Shown one piece after another: positions 1-9,190 of a DNA stretch of 64,000 nucleotides. Made by a program: the position numbers and the translations under genes. Under the pieces are notes generated by a model. The model did no database searches, was not told the origin of the DNA, and saw nothing but the letters and a program-made list of their open reading frames with translations. Source of the stretch: Linanthus parryae. Lineage: Eukaryota > Streptophyta > Magnoliopsida > Ericales > Polemoniaceae. Position 1 is the first letter of the stretch, and the number at the start of each line of letters is the position of its first letter. The stretch covers positions 16,619,775-16,683,774 of the forward strand of contig JALGPY010000009.1 of assembly GCA_023055425.1 (NCBI GenBank), read 5' to 3'.

Positions 1-472
1 TTCTAGTAGGACTAGAATAGGTCCTTTAGGTAGTTGGCAATGATTTGTTGGACTATATAAAGGACACTCCTTCCTTCCTTCCCACAATTATGACCTTATT
101 GATCATAACTTGAGTGGGAGAGAACAAAAGGAGAGAGCAAGCAAGCAAGGAAGGAGCCGCCGCCCCTCCCCGTCGGCCACAAGGAGGCCGAACCTCCTTG
201 TGTTGGTCTCGTTTTGCGTGATTATTCTTCCTCTTCCTCTTTCCGGGCTAGAACCAAGGATTGGAAGATCTAGTATTCAACTCTAGGCGTGGATCAACTA
301 TAGAGAACGTGACAGAATTCGCGTTTGAAGCCATCAAAGGATAACCCTAAGGTGTGTTATTGATTTGTTCCTTTACCATCGTTATGTCTCTTGACTTGTG
401 ATCCTTGGAGGGTTTTGCATGGGTTATGATTGTTTGTTTTTCCGTTGCGCATCCATGAATCAAAACCCTACA
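1..472 (+). repeat. 5' LTR of copia element A (3' portion only)
   Basis: This matches the 3' LTR at 30807-31294 and ends in CCCTACA just before a primer binding site. A TATA box (TATATAAAG, from 54) is visible. It differs from the 3' LTR by substitutions and by an indel of about 17 bp in the GC-rich stretch near 165, so the insertion is not recent. The beginning of the LTR lies left of the window. Confidence 0.92.
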
Positions 473-473
473 G

Positions 474-487
474 TGGTATCAGAGCCA
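474..487 (+). other. Primer binding site (initiator tRNA-Met) of element A
   Basis: TGGTATCAGAGCCA starts one base after the LTR end. This is the standard plant copia site complementary to the 3' end of initiator tRNA-Met, used to prime minus-strand DNA. Confidence 0.93.
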
Positions 488-2159
488 CAGGTCGTAGAGC
501 ATAAACGTGGTTTATGTGTTACATTTTGATAGTTTTACACCTTAAAATTGTTGTTTATCGCGTAAAAAAGACAAATCAAGCATATGATGCAATTTGTCAA
601 TAATCTATCATAACAAGATCTAGTTTTTGCATTGGATGCATGGATTAGTGAGTTTTAGAAATTTTAGGATCTTAGATCTAGGGTTTGGGCATCCTTGAGG
701 AAAAAGGAGTTCTTCCCAAACAAGGAAACAACCAAACTTAGGCACCAAGCAAGGGAGTTGTTTTGGAAACAACTTCCAAATGAGGTTCGGCCCCCCTAGG
801 GGACTGCCCCTCCTTGCTTGCCGCCCAAGCAAGGCTCGGCCTAGGGGCCAGGGCAGCCCTAGCCCGCGGCCTAGCCGCGTGGGCTATGAGCCGGCCCGGC
901 CCTAGGCCCTTGCGGTTCTCTTCTTTGGCCCGGGCAATTAGATTGTTGGGCCCCATGGACCGTTTTAACCCTAGAATATCCTAAAATCAATTAAAATTGA
1001 CCAAGCGCGTTAAAATTGGATTTTAACTGTTTATGTGCAATTCACATGGTGATTGGATATGGCCTTAGGATGTGGTTTGTTGTGGATGTTTAATTTTGTG
1101 GTTTCATTTACGGCCTGCTAGCTGATCAATTAATTGTAATAATTAATTAGGGTTTTATGGCCTGCGAGCCATTTTTTCTCAACATGTGAGATTTATTTTA
1201 TTTAGTATAGTTGTTAGCTAGTGCTAGATAAAGTAGATTGTTAGCCAATATTGAAGAAAAGAAGCCCAAAGCCAAGAGGAGCCAGAAAATATGGAGCATG
1301 GAGCATTCCACATGACTATGAAGGATGGACCAAAAGATCAAGACGCATGGAGATGTGTTTGCTTTTAGGGTTCATAGATAATTCCATTGGCTTGGAATTA
1401 TCTTAGTCTAGAAAAGGCCATATCCATATAACGTTTTGTTTTTGTTTTGTTTTGTGGTTGTTTATTTTATTGTCTTATTATTTTGTGGTTGGTGTATGGA
1501 TGATGCATGCAATTAGGATAATAAGATAATTAGACAACCCGGATCTATTATTTGGAGTTGTGCCCAAACTCAAATAGATAGATTAGTTGATATTGATCAA
1601 CAAAACAATTAAAAATTGAATTTAAAATCCCTCAAAATTCAAATATTGTGTTCTTGCCTTCTCGTTATTTTAACACTCATTATCATCATGATTTATCAAG
1701 TTCGTGCATGCCAAAGCATGGCGACTTGGTTCATAATGATGGAATGCGATGGCACAATCTAGTAATGTGCAATTGTTTAAATAAGAGGTTGAACACAACT
1801 AGACTATTAATATGATTAAGAAACCTAGAGGCAGTCAATTGGAATTATCCATGTGGATGGATAAATAAGGAGTTATTTGCCCAATTGAACCAAGAGTTGC
1901 ATAAGGGATGCAATTGGAATTGTTCCTACCTAAAGTAGTCAAATTATGGGTGACTTGCCAAAGCAAGCTCATAAGGAGATGAAACATGGATGTTGGCCCA
2001 CTAGAAAATATAAGGATATTTTCCGCATTAATATCTTGAGGGTTATTAATCCGTAGAAAAATAGTGGGAGCTATATTTGATAAACTAGCCATTATTGAAT
2101 ATAGTCAATAAATTCACAAAATACTAAAACTTGCGTATTTTCCTTTTGTAGAATTCCAA
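488..2159 (+). other. Untranslated leader of copia element A
   Basis: This is a long non-coding leader between the primer site and gag. It contains a GC-rich block at about 838-916 with repeated GGCC/CCGG words, then AT-rich sequence. The same leader is present in E at about 42358-43987 in inverse orientation. I see no conserved ORF in it; short frames here are not supported by the E copy. Confidence 0.7.
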
Positions 2160-3411
2160 ATGGCAAACAAATCATCGAGTTCACAACATTCCCTACGATC
2201 TGTCCTTGAGAAGGACAAGCTCCCTGGAACCAACTTCCTTGATTGGTACAGAAACTTGAGAATCGTTTTCAAGCAAGAGAAGAAACTGTACGCAATAGAG
2301 GAGCATGTTCCAGCAGGTCCAGAGAACCAAACACCTGCAGCCCTAAAGGCGTATCAAAAGCGTGTTGATGACGCTAATGATGCGGCCTGCCTTATTCTAT
2401 TCACCATGACTTCTGAGCTTCAGAAGCAACACGAAAACATGAATGTTGTCGATATGATCGAGCATCTGAAGCAGCTCTTCCAAGATCAGGCAAGGGTTGA
2501 GAGGTATGAGGTCTTTAAGGCACTGTTCAAGTGTCATCTGGCAGAAGGGAACCCGGTGGGACCCCATGTGCTCCGTATGATCGGGTACTTGGAGAATCTC
2601 GCCCGACTAGGGTTCCCGGTCGGCCAAGAGTTGGCAACCGATCTTGTGTTGCAATCGTTGCCCGAGAGTTATGGACAGTTCATCATGAACTATAACATGA
2701 ACGAGATCGTGAAACCACTGCCATATTTGCTCAATATGTTGAGGACAGCTGAACAGTGCATCGACAAGGGTAAGGGAAAGGCCATTATGATGGTGCAGAA
2801 AGGAAAGGGCAAAAGGTTTGCCTCATCCTCCAAGGGAAAAGGCAAGTCAGTTGCCAAGTCCGAGGAACCTGCCCTTAAGCCTGTTGGTGGCATTACCAAT
2901 GGTGTGACTAAAGGTGAGTGTCACTACTGCAGGCACCCTGAACACTGGAGGAGGAACTGCCCAAAATATCTGGAGGACAAGAGGCTTGGAATAGTTATTC
3001 CACCACCACCAGGTATTTTTGTGGTAGATGTCAATTTAACTGTCTCTACATCATGGGTATTAGATACTGGATGTGGATCTCACATTTGTCGAAATGTGCA
3101 GGATCTAAAGAGATGTAGAAGATTGGCTAAAGGGGAGATAGATCTGCGCATTGGGAATGGAGCAAAAGTTGCTGCGTTGGCCGTAGGCCGTAGGCGTGTG
3201 CGAGCTATCTCTGCCTTCAGGATTAGTTTTAGAATTAAATAATTGCTATTTTTTGCCTCCTATGAGCAGAAACATTATTTCTATTTCTTGTTTGGACAAG
3301 GAAGGTTTTATTATTTCAATAAAGAACACTTGTTGTTCCTTTTATTTGAGTAATATTCACTATTTTAGTGGGCAATTATTTAATGGACTGTATGTCCTTG
3401 ATCTAAGCAAT
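2160..3411 (+). pseudogene. copia gag-protease (5' part of polyprotein, element A)
   Basis: The product would be the capsid/nucleocapsid protein and the start of the aspartic protease. The frame starts at ATG 2160 (MANKSSSSQH), the same start as copy E. A UBN2-type copia gag domain covers roughly residues 10-200. A Lys/Gly/Ser-rich linker follows, then a CCHC zinc knuckle (CHYCRHPEHWRRNC), then the protease motif WVLDTGCGSH. A 7-bp tandem duplication (GGCCGTA, about 3179-3192) absent from copy E shifts the frame near residue 343. The natural frame continues from about 3196 (LSLPSGLVLELNN, MSRNIISISCLD) to the insertion of B at 3411. The rest of the polyprotein is at 27151-29849. Confidence 0.9.
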
Positions 3412-4189
3412 TGACAGCGTAAACCTATCTGCTTTTTCGCAAGTGTACGATCAAGTAATATAGAGTATGTATTTATGACTCTGGTTGTCGAACCCTCGAG
3501 AACAGTTTAAGTTTTACTTATTAGAAATAGAACTAGACACAAAGCTTGTAAAAAGGAGGAAGGTTGGGATGTGATTCTACCAACTAATTTGCAGTAAATA
3601 AAGCAATATTTAGAAAAGCTTATTTTATTTTTCTTTTAAGTAATTTTCAGGAATTGTGGTAGTTGTAAAAATTGATAATTCTAAGAATCTAGGTCCCAGG
3701 ATCCCCTAGGGTTACTTTCCAGCTTGCCTGGTGTATTTGATTTCAGAAACACACAGTAGTTTTGTTTATGCCAGCATACCAATATTACAATCTCCTCTCG
3801 GTCTCATGCACCTGTCACTTTCCTGCAGATTTTCGGGTCCTCTCGGTCCACCTAGATCTGTAGGTTCGTTCTAAGTCTGCTAGGGTTACAGGTTCTCCTC
3901 TCGGTCTCCCCCTAAACGTCTAGCAGTTGGTCTAGTGCTTCTGGCTAACACCCTGGTTCTTTTCACCTCTCGGTCCATCAAGGCAGAGTACTAAATCCTG
4001 TCTTTTCTTCCTAACTCTCACTGGTCACTCTCGCGCACCAGATCCTGTCTATAACACTCCTGGGTGATCAAGCCATTCATGTATGTACATAACATCAAAG
4101 ACAAGATAATAAACAATCCATCCTGTATTAAGACTTTAACTAGCCATGCATCTGAAAATCAAACAAACCAGTCTGCTGATATCATAAAC

Positions 4190-4212
4190 CCTAGGTTCAC
4201 CAAGAACCTAGG
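4190..4212 (-). promoter_or_regulatory. LTR leader hairpin (9-bp stem) in element B
   Basis: CCTAGGTTC and GAACCTAGG flank a 5-nt loop, giving a perfect 9-bp stem. It lies about 190 nt downstream of the TATA box, so it should be in the transcript. The same stem with other loops occurs in the B 5' LTR (26281-26303), D (46933-46955) and F (59645-59667, 60947-60969). Its role is unknown; packaging or polyadenylation signals are possibilities. Confidence 0.6.
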
Positions 4213-4392
4213 AAAAAGGTCTAGCTAGATTGCATTATTGAAAAACACTGTTTCATAAAAGAGAGAAAAGATCAAACAAGTTTATGGCTGAATACTGAAA
4301 AACTGCTCCAATCCTGCTCTGCTCTGAAACTGGCTGCTGTGATGATGATTGTAGATGTGTGTGTGTAACCCTAATTCTGTGCTGGGACACCT

Positions 4393-4401
4393 CCTTTTAT
4401 A
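4393..4401 (-). promoter_or_regulatory. TATA box of B 3' LTR
   Basis: TATAAAAGG on the minus strand. The first T lies 84 bp from the nearest palindrome of the upstream array (edge at 4485). The same relation holds in the 5' LTR (26484-26492) and in the internal promoter at 8355-8362. Confidence 0.75.
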
Positions 4402-4484
4402 CTGCCACAGTCTCTAAACTGATGCACGAAATTCCTGTTCTACCCTCGCAAAAACTCGTCCTGGAAGCTTCTGGAAACCACCCG

Positions 4485-4785
4485 TGCGTTCGAACGCAGC
4501 TCCCCTGCGTTCAAACGCAGTGCGTCTGAACCCACATCTCCTGCGTTTGAACGCAGGACTTAACCAATTTTCCTCTTCTGTCTTCTGGCTTCTCGAACTT
4601 GTGCGTTTGAACGCAGCTCCCCTGCGTTTGAACGCACAACTTGGTTTTTTAACACTCCTGGAGTCGAGTCCTGCAGTTGAACGCAGGTCTGTGCGTCTGA
4701 ACGCACAGACTTAGCTTCTTTTCTGCTTGTTTCTTTCTGCTGATAGGTCGTGCGTTTGAACGCAGCTCCCCTGCGTTTGAACGCA
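4485..4785. repeat. Palindrome array TGCGTTTGAACGCA in U3 of B (left LTR)
   Basis: Ten copies or near copies of a 14-mer whose halves TGCGTT and AACGCA are reverse complements. Starts are at 4485, 4506, 4521, 4542, 4602, 4623, 4672, 4692, 4751 and 4772. They fall into five pairs with 20-21 bp between starts, about two helical turns. Sequence between pairs is not repeated. This suggests binding sites for a dimeric protein rather than a simple tandem repeat. Confidence 0.85.
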
Positions 4786-5080
4786 CCACTTAGAATTTTT
4801 CTGCACTTTTCTGCTCAGCTTTCTTGATACGCTGCCTCCAGATCCAAGTCAATCCCATGCATTTCTCGGCACCTGTTACCTGCACATCATAACATGTACC
4901 CGCGATCATATCCAACAAACAAAATTATACATGAAATTACTCAAATCTTACAATCATGTCCTATAAGTCTCTGCCTCGTATCAAGTGGGAAATAAGCTGA
5001 AAATGGGCAAACTCAATTCTCACAGGGTTAGAACCAATGGTAAAAAGATGTCCCAGACTAATATCATTTTCAAGCTATCA

Positions 5081-5118
5081 AAATACCCCCACACTAAACT
5101 CTGCTCGTCCCGAGCAGA
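5081..5118 (-). other. Polypurine tract and adjoining hairpin of element B
   Basis: Reading on the minus strand, AGTGTGGGGGTATTT abuts the 3' LTR and would prime plus-strand synthesis. Directly upstream is an inverted repeat (5100-5118) with arms TCTGCTCG and CGAGCAGA and a 3-nt loop. The equivalent hairpin is present in C, D, F and H at almost the same distance from the LTR. Confidence 0.85.
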
Positions 5119-6398
5119 CCCTTGCATACTGCCTTGCAGACCCTTCTTTTGCATACTTCAATTGCATACTTCTCCCCCTTTATCACAGATTCATGCTACA
5201 GACCAAAAGACTCAACAGATTACTGACTCGGACAAAGAATATACACAAACTGACTCAAGACACACAAATTTTTCCTGAGATTGGGCAACCTCTCTATCAT
5301 AAACTGAAATCATCAAATCCTCACAAGCTCACCTTGAAATTCCACAACACATAGCAAGAAATGGTATAAACTGATCCTGTGCGCAAACTCACTAAGGTGT
5401 CCCCAAACATCCACCAAACCAACCAAGATAAAGCACGTCTTTTGACTTAGAGGGTACAGGCATCTTAAGTCACTAGATAATTTTTCTTCGCCAAGTCATT
5501 TGAGGTTTTCTGACCCTCTTAGCCGTTATTGCTTTTGAATTGCAAATTGTCCCATTGCTGGGAGACACAGCTCCTGTGTAATACGACTTGACTTTAGTTT
5601 CCCTCTTAAGCTCTAGATTGGATTGAATCCAAATTTTCCGCGTGAACGGAAGCACATTATGTTGTTTCTCGTTGAAGCACAAACAAATATTTATTATTTT
5701 TTTCTGATTGTTTTTTCTTTTTTTATATACCTCCTCTGTTTTTACAACTGTGCAGTAGAGCTTAAGAGTGCGGGCTTTTTCGGATTTTCTCTTGGAACCA
5801 CCTTAAGGGATGGTGGTGTACATTCCCCGACTTCGCTTAGGCCGAAGACTTGTACCGCATAAAACCGACTCTACACGAAGGTCCACCCCAGATTCCAAGA
5901 GTCCACAAGTTTCCACGGGAAACGGAATATTCAACTATCTAAAGACCAAATCCACCTAGCACACTAGAGAAGCCAAAAGTATGCCTGTTATCTACTTTCA
6001 CCATTCCTGAATACCCGGGACATCCTGTCCTGAGACTTGCGCACAAAATACTAAAATTTGAAGTATCCCTACTACAGTGCTTCCTACTCTCACGAGCTCT
6101 TTCATTGGATTCTCTTCAGTTTCTAGGTCCTAAGTTGCCCTTTCTCAAAAGTTTTTTTTTTAAATATTTATGTTTTTTTTCTAGTTTTTTTTTTTTTAAA
6201 CATATGCAAGGTCAGAAAAGTCGATGGGTAGACTCAACATAATAAACGTGCTGAATCAAAAATTAAAATAAAATTCAAATAAAATTGACAAAAATATGCT
6301 GACATGGCTATGCAGGAGGACACGATTCCCCACCCCCACACTAGAGGTGGCGCGTCCTCGCGACACTACTGATCTGGCCTGTAACTAGAATCTGTGTT
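5119..6398 (-). other. 3' non-coding region of element B
   Basis: No supported ORF. It contains a hairpin at 5277-5292 (GAGATTG/CAACCTC arms, also in C, D and F), A/T homopolymer runs near 6150-6200, and a second polypurine-like sequence on the minus strand at 6331-6342 just past the env-position stop codon. Confidence 0.65.
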
Positions 6399-8048
6399 CT
6401 ACGGAGTAGACTGGTCACTCGGCTCTGGAGATGGTTCAGAGGTTCGCCCTCTGGGGCGTTTCCTCGCAGCATGTCGTGCTGCGGCAGCGGTACCAGCGTG
6501 GCTGGCACCGGGATGGGCACTGCTGGCCCCTGGGTCTGCATGCTGCCTAGGTGGGTACTGGGTACCGGGTCTGCCGGGGTCACCAACACTGTCTGCGTGT
6601 TCCGGACACGGTGTAGGGTCATGGCCAGAGAAGCTGTCATATGGCCTACTATCCTCCATTGTCCAACTGGGACAATTATCACTCGAATAGTGGTCCGGGA
6701 AGTTAAATTTCTTACCACGCATGTTGCTCTGAATTTCAGCGAGTGCCGCCTCATGAGCTCTCAATGCGGCTGTGTTAGCGTGGTAAATATTCTTCTGGGT
6801 CTTGAACAACTTTCCAAGACCCCTGGCCATTTTCTTGACCGTCCTTACCAGGTAGTTCTGCATTTTTTCTTGGGCCTTAATTTTCTTCCTGACCCATTCC
6901 TCATGCTCAGTCCTCTCCAGGCGCCCAAAAGAACTGCGCCTGGCCCCTCTGCTGGACTGCCCTAGGTCGGGCTCGGTCTGCCTGTGTTCACTGGAACTAG
7001 CAGATCGTGGCAGTCGAAGGGGACCTGGTAAGGCTGGAAAACCCCCATCACCGGGTGGAGGTGGCGGTGGCATGCCATCACCCCCACCATGAGGCGGAGC
7101 ACCATCATCATCATCATCATCATCGTCCACTTGGACATATTCTGGAGGCCCATGCAGAGCCTCATGCAAAGCACATCTCATGTTTCGGTACTTGCGTACC
7201 TGCACTGGTCGGATATCTCTCAGCTCACCAAGAATGACCACCTGATAATCCTGTGCCATTTTAGTCAACATCCCCAGAAGACCTAAACCCTTCTTACTGT
7301 GGGACTCTCTTCGTTCCCGGAAAAACTCACAAATAATCTCCGAGAGGCTCACAGGCTCTCTGGCCATCAGACAGTACACCAAAAGGGCAATATTATAATC
7401 TATACGGGTAAAGTGTTTAATACCCACAATCCTGTTGTTGACCCACTCAGTCCACCATCTCGCCTCTCGAATCAGATAGGAAGCAGGGAGTTTCCGGTAG
7501 GAAGGACTCCGGTGAGGGTAGTACCAAGCAGCGCCTGGTACACCCGCACACAAGGTGTTTAGGATTTGTTCGCTAAGCTGTTCAGAGGGATGACGTCTCA
7601 GTTCCTGAAACTGACAATCATCCAACACTAATTCCAGACCCAAACTCTCTTGAATACTCTCTGGGGTGATCCGAATCCATCTCTTTCTGCAGTAAATCCA
7701 GTCAATTGACTGGGCTTCACTATGCATGCACTGCTGGAGATTACTGAAAATCTCCTTAGCCAGCACAGAACTGACTTGCAGATTGGTAAATCCGGTAAAC
7801 AAGTCCCCAAAATGATCCTGCCCAGTATAGTTGAACATGTCGTCTCCCATAGCCACTCTATCACGAGGAAAAGTTCTCTCAGCGGGTATGTCATACCTAA
7901 TCTTTTTGTCATGCAGAAAGAAACGGTGAGCCTCCATATTGACAAACCTATGGTCGCAGAAATGGTCAACCCTAAGCAGTCTGCAATCTATGATGTTCAA
8001 GGGTGCGATCGCCCTATCAGGCCTCATATAGGGTCTGTCCTCATCCAT
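6399..8048 (-). CDS. Athila ORF-1-like protein at env position (element B)
   Basis: This intact 549-codon frame lies downstream of pol, where Athila elements carry their extra ORF (Pfam ATHILA ORF-1 family). The role of the family is unknown and I see no signal peptide or clear membrane helix, so an envelope function is not shown. Residues 1-300 align with the pseudogene in D (shared RWW.EWV.NRI.GI and LL.YCLM). An Asp run lies at about 307-316, a Pro run at about 325-331, and a Lys-rich, possibly coiled segment at about 375-450. The C-terminus is Pro/Ser/His-rich. Its own TATA box and palindrome array lie upstream (8355-9011), suggesting a separate transcript. Start: MDEDRPYMRP, the first ATG of the frame. 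Confidence 0.8.
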   Translation of the reverse strand: MDEDRPYMRPDRAIAPLNIIDCRLLRVDHFCDHRFVNMEAHRFFLHDKKIRYDIPAERTFPRDRVAMGDDMFNYTGQDHFGDLFTGFTNLQVSSVLAKEIFSNLQQCMHSEAQSIDWIYCRKRWIRITPESIQESLGLELVLDDCQFQELRRHPSEQLSEQILNTLCAGVPGAAWYYPHRSPSYRKLPASYLIREARWWTEWVNNRIVGIKHFTRIDYNIALLVYCLMAREPVSLSEIICEFFRERRESHSKKGLGLLGMLTKMAQDYQVVILGELRDIRPVQVRKYRNMRCALHEALHGPPEYVQVDDDDDDDDGAPPHGGGDGMPPPPPPGDGGFPALPGPLRLPRSASSSEHRQTEPDLGQSSRGARRSSFGRLERTEHEEWVRKKIKAQEKMQNYLVRTVKKMARGLGKLFKTQKNIYHANTAALRAHEAALAEIQSNMRGKKFNFPDHYSSDNCPSWTMEDSRPYDSFSGHDPTPCPEHADSVGDPGRPGTQYPPRQHADPGASSAHPGASHAGTAAAARHAARKRPRGRTSEPSPEPSDQSTP

Positions 8049-8354
8049 TTCAAAGATTCAAACAGAAAAAATGGAAATCTTCAAAGAGAAGGAAAAGATA
8101 GAACCTGGCTACCCGGAGTGAATCTTACGGGTACAGATCTGGAAACTGCTCTGTGAAGCGGATCTGTAGGTGTTTGGATTGGATGAGTTTGGCCACCCCC
8201 ACACTGTTTCTGACTTTCTGGTGTTCCTGCGGTGGTAGTTGGAGATTGCTGGCGGCTGACTGCTTCTGGCGGCTGCTAGGGCAGAGAGAATTTCTAAAGA
8301 GAGAGTTTAAAACTGGTTGACTGGAGTGAAAATGAGTCACTGTCATCCGTACAA

Positions 8355-8362
8355 TATATATA
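8355..8362 (-). promoter_or_regulatory. Internal TATA box upstream of the env-position ORF in B
   Basis: TATATATA on the minus strand, 307-314 bp before the ATG at 8048. The first base is exactly 84 bp from the nearest palindrome (8446), the same spacing as in both LTRs of this element. Between array and TATA lies AATTTCG, a short block also present in the LTR promoters of B and F. A promoter is inferred; no transcript data are available. Confidence 0.6.
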
Positions 8363-8445
8363 GGCAAACTTTCCGAAATTGCAGAATGGCCCCTGAAATT
8401 CAAATTTTTTCAAAATTTTCAAAATTTTCTGTTCCCGCTTGATCG

Positions 8446-9011
8446 TGCGTTTGAACGCACACTCTGCGTTTGAACGCACTACTTCATTTTTTCTGGAAAT
8501 TTGAATTTTTCTTGATCTGCGTTTGAACGCACCCTGTGCGTTTGAACGCACAACTTGAAGTTCTATGAATATTCTGGGTTTGGTGAACTGCGTTTGAACG
8601 CACATGACTTGCGTTTAAACGCACTGCTTGTTTCTGCAATTCTTCAGATGAGTTGCGTTTGAACGCAGGTGATCTGCGTTTAAACGCATGCCTTCTCTCT
8701 AGAAATTTTCTGCTGATTGGTTCTTTCATTCAAACGCTCCCTCTGCGTTTAAACGCACGTCCTTAGGTTTTTCCAGTCCATCTTTTTCTCTTGCGTTTGA
8801 ACGCATCTCGTGCGTCTGAACGCACATGTGTTAGCTGGAAATCTTCATTGTATGATCTGCGTTTGAACGCAGGTGATTTGCGTTTGAACGCAGAAGTGTT
8901 AGCCATTTTCAGTGTTTCTTCGGTCGGTTGGCGGTTCTGCGTTTGAACGCAAGCTGTCTGAGTTTGAACGCACGCGTGCGTTTAGACGCATGTCTCCTGC
9001 GTTTTAACGCA
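8446..9011. repeat. Palindrome array TGCGTTTGAACGCA in the pol-env spacer of B
   Basis: Eighteen sites, starting at 8446, 8465, 8518, 8537, 8589, 8610, 8654, 8675, 8725 (weak), 8744, 8792, 8811, 8858, 8879, 8938, 8959, 8977 and 8998. They form nine pairs with 19 or 21 bp between starts, and pairs recur about every 65-80 bp. Most sites are perfect or one base off while the sequence between pairs is unalike, which points to selection on the sites. The motif is that of this element's LTR array. Confidence 0.9.
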
Positions 9012-9120
9012 CGCCTCTGATTCCTGAAACACTGAATTCAATATTAAACCCCTCTTTCTCACTTTTCTCTCAAATTATGAACATTATTTTTTTAAAAAAA
9101 ATATAAAAACAACTAACCTA

Positions 9121-9180
9121 CGTTGGGTTGCCTCCCAACCAGCGCTTGTGATTTACAGTCGACAGCCCGACTTTGTTACC
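9121..9180 (-). promoter_or_regulatory. Conserved box at the end of pol (element B)
   Basis: It begins 10 nt after the pol stop on the minus strand. It reads GGTAAC, GTCGGGC.GTCGA, ACAAGCGCTGGTTGGGAGGC, AACCCAACG. The same box follows the main ORF in C (14508-14570, 18178-18240) and D (32457-32520). TTGGG and CCCAA can pair around a short loop. It could serve splicing, readthrough or promoter function for the downstream ORF. Confidence 0.75.
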
Positions 9181-9190
9181 TCTGTTGTGA

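Larger units (their letters stand above)
3412..5080 (-). repeat. 3' LTR of element B
   Basis: 1669 bp, starting (minus strand) TGATAGCTTG at 5080 and ending CTGTCA at 3412. It is homologous to the 5' LTR at 25504-27150, which is 22 bp shorter mainly because one motif spacing is missing from its array. In element orientation the order is U3, palindrome array, TATA box, leader hairpin, end. Confidence 0.93.

Noticed and set aside
474..487. tRNA gene fragments at primer binding sites
   Set aside because: These sites are only 13-20 bases complementary to tRNA 3' ends and have no tRNA body. No tRNA gene is seen in the window.
7007..7237. His-rich plus-strand frame opposite the Asp run
   Set aside because: It is the complement of the GAT/ATC run in the Athila ORF-1-like gene, a shadow frame.
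6399..8048. Calling the ORF a true viral envelope gene
   Set aside because: The position fits, but I see no signal peptide, membrane helix or cleavage site. The name is kept to Athila ORF-1-like.
8446..9011. CRISPR-like array of short palindromic repeats
   Set aside because: The sites are 14 bp, paired, with unequal spacing and lie inside a plant retrotransposon. No cas genes and no constant repeat-spacer lengths.
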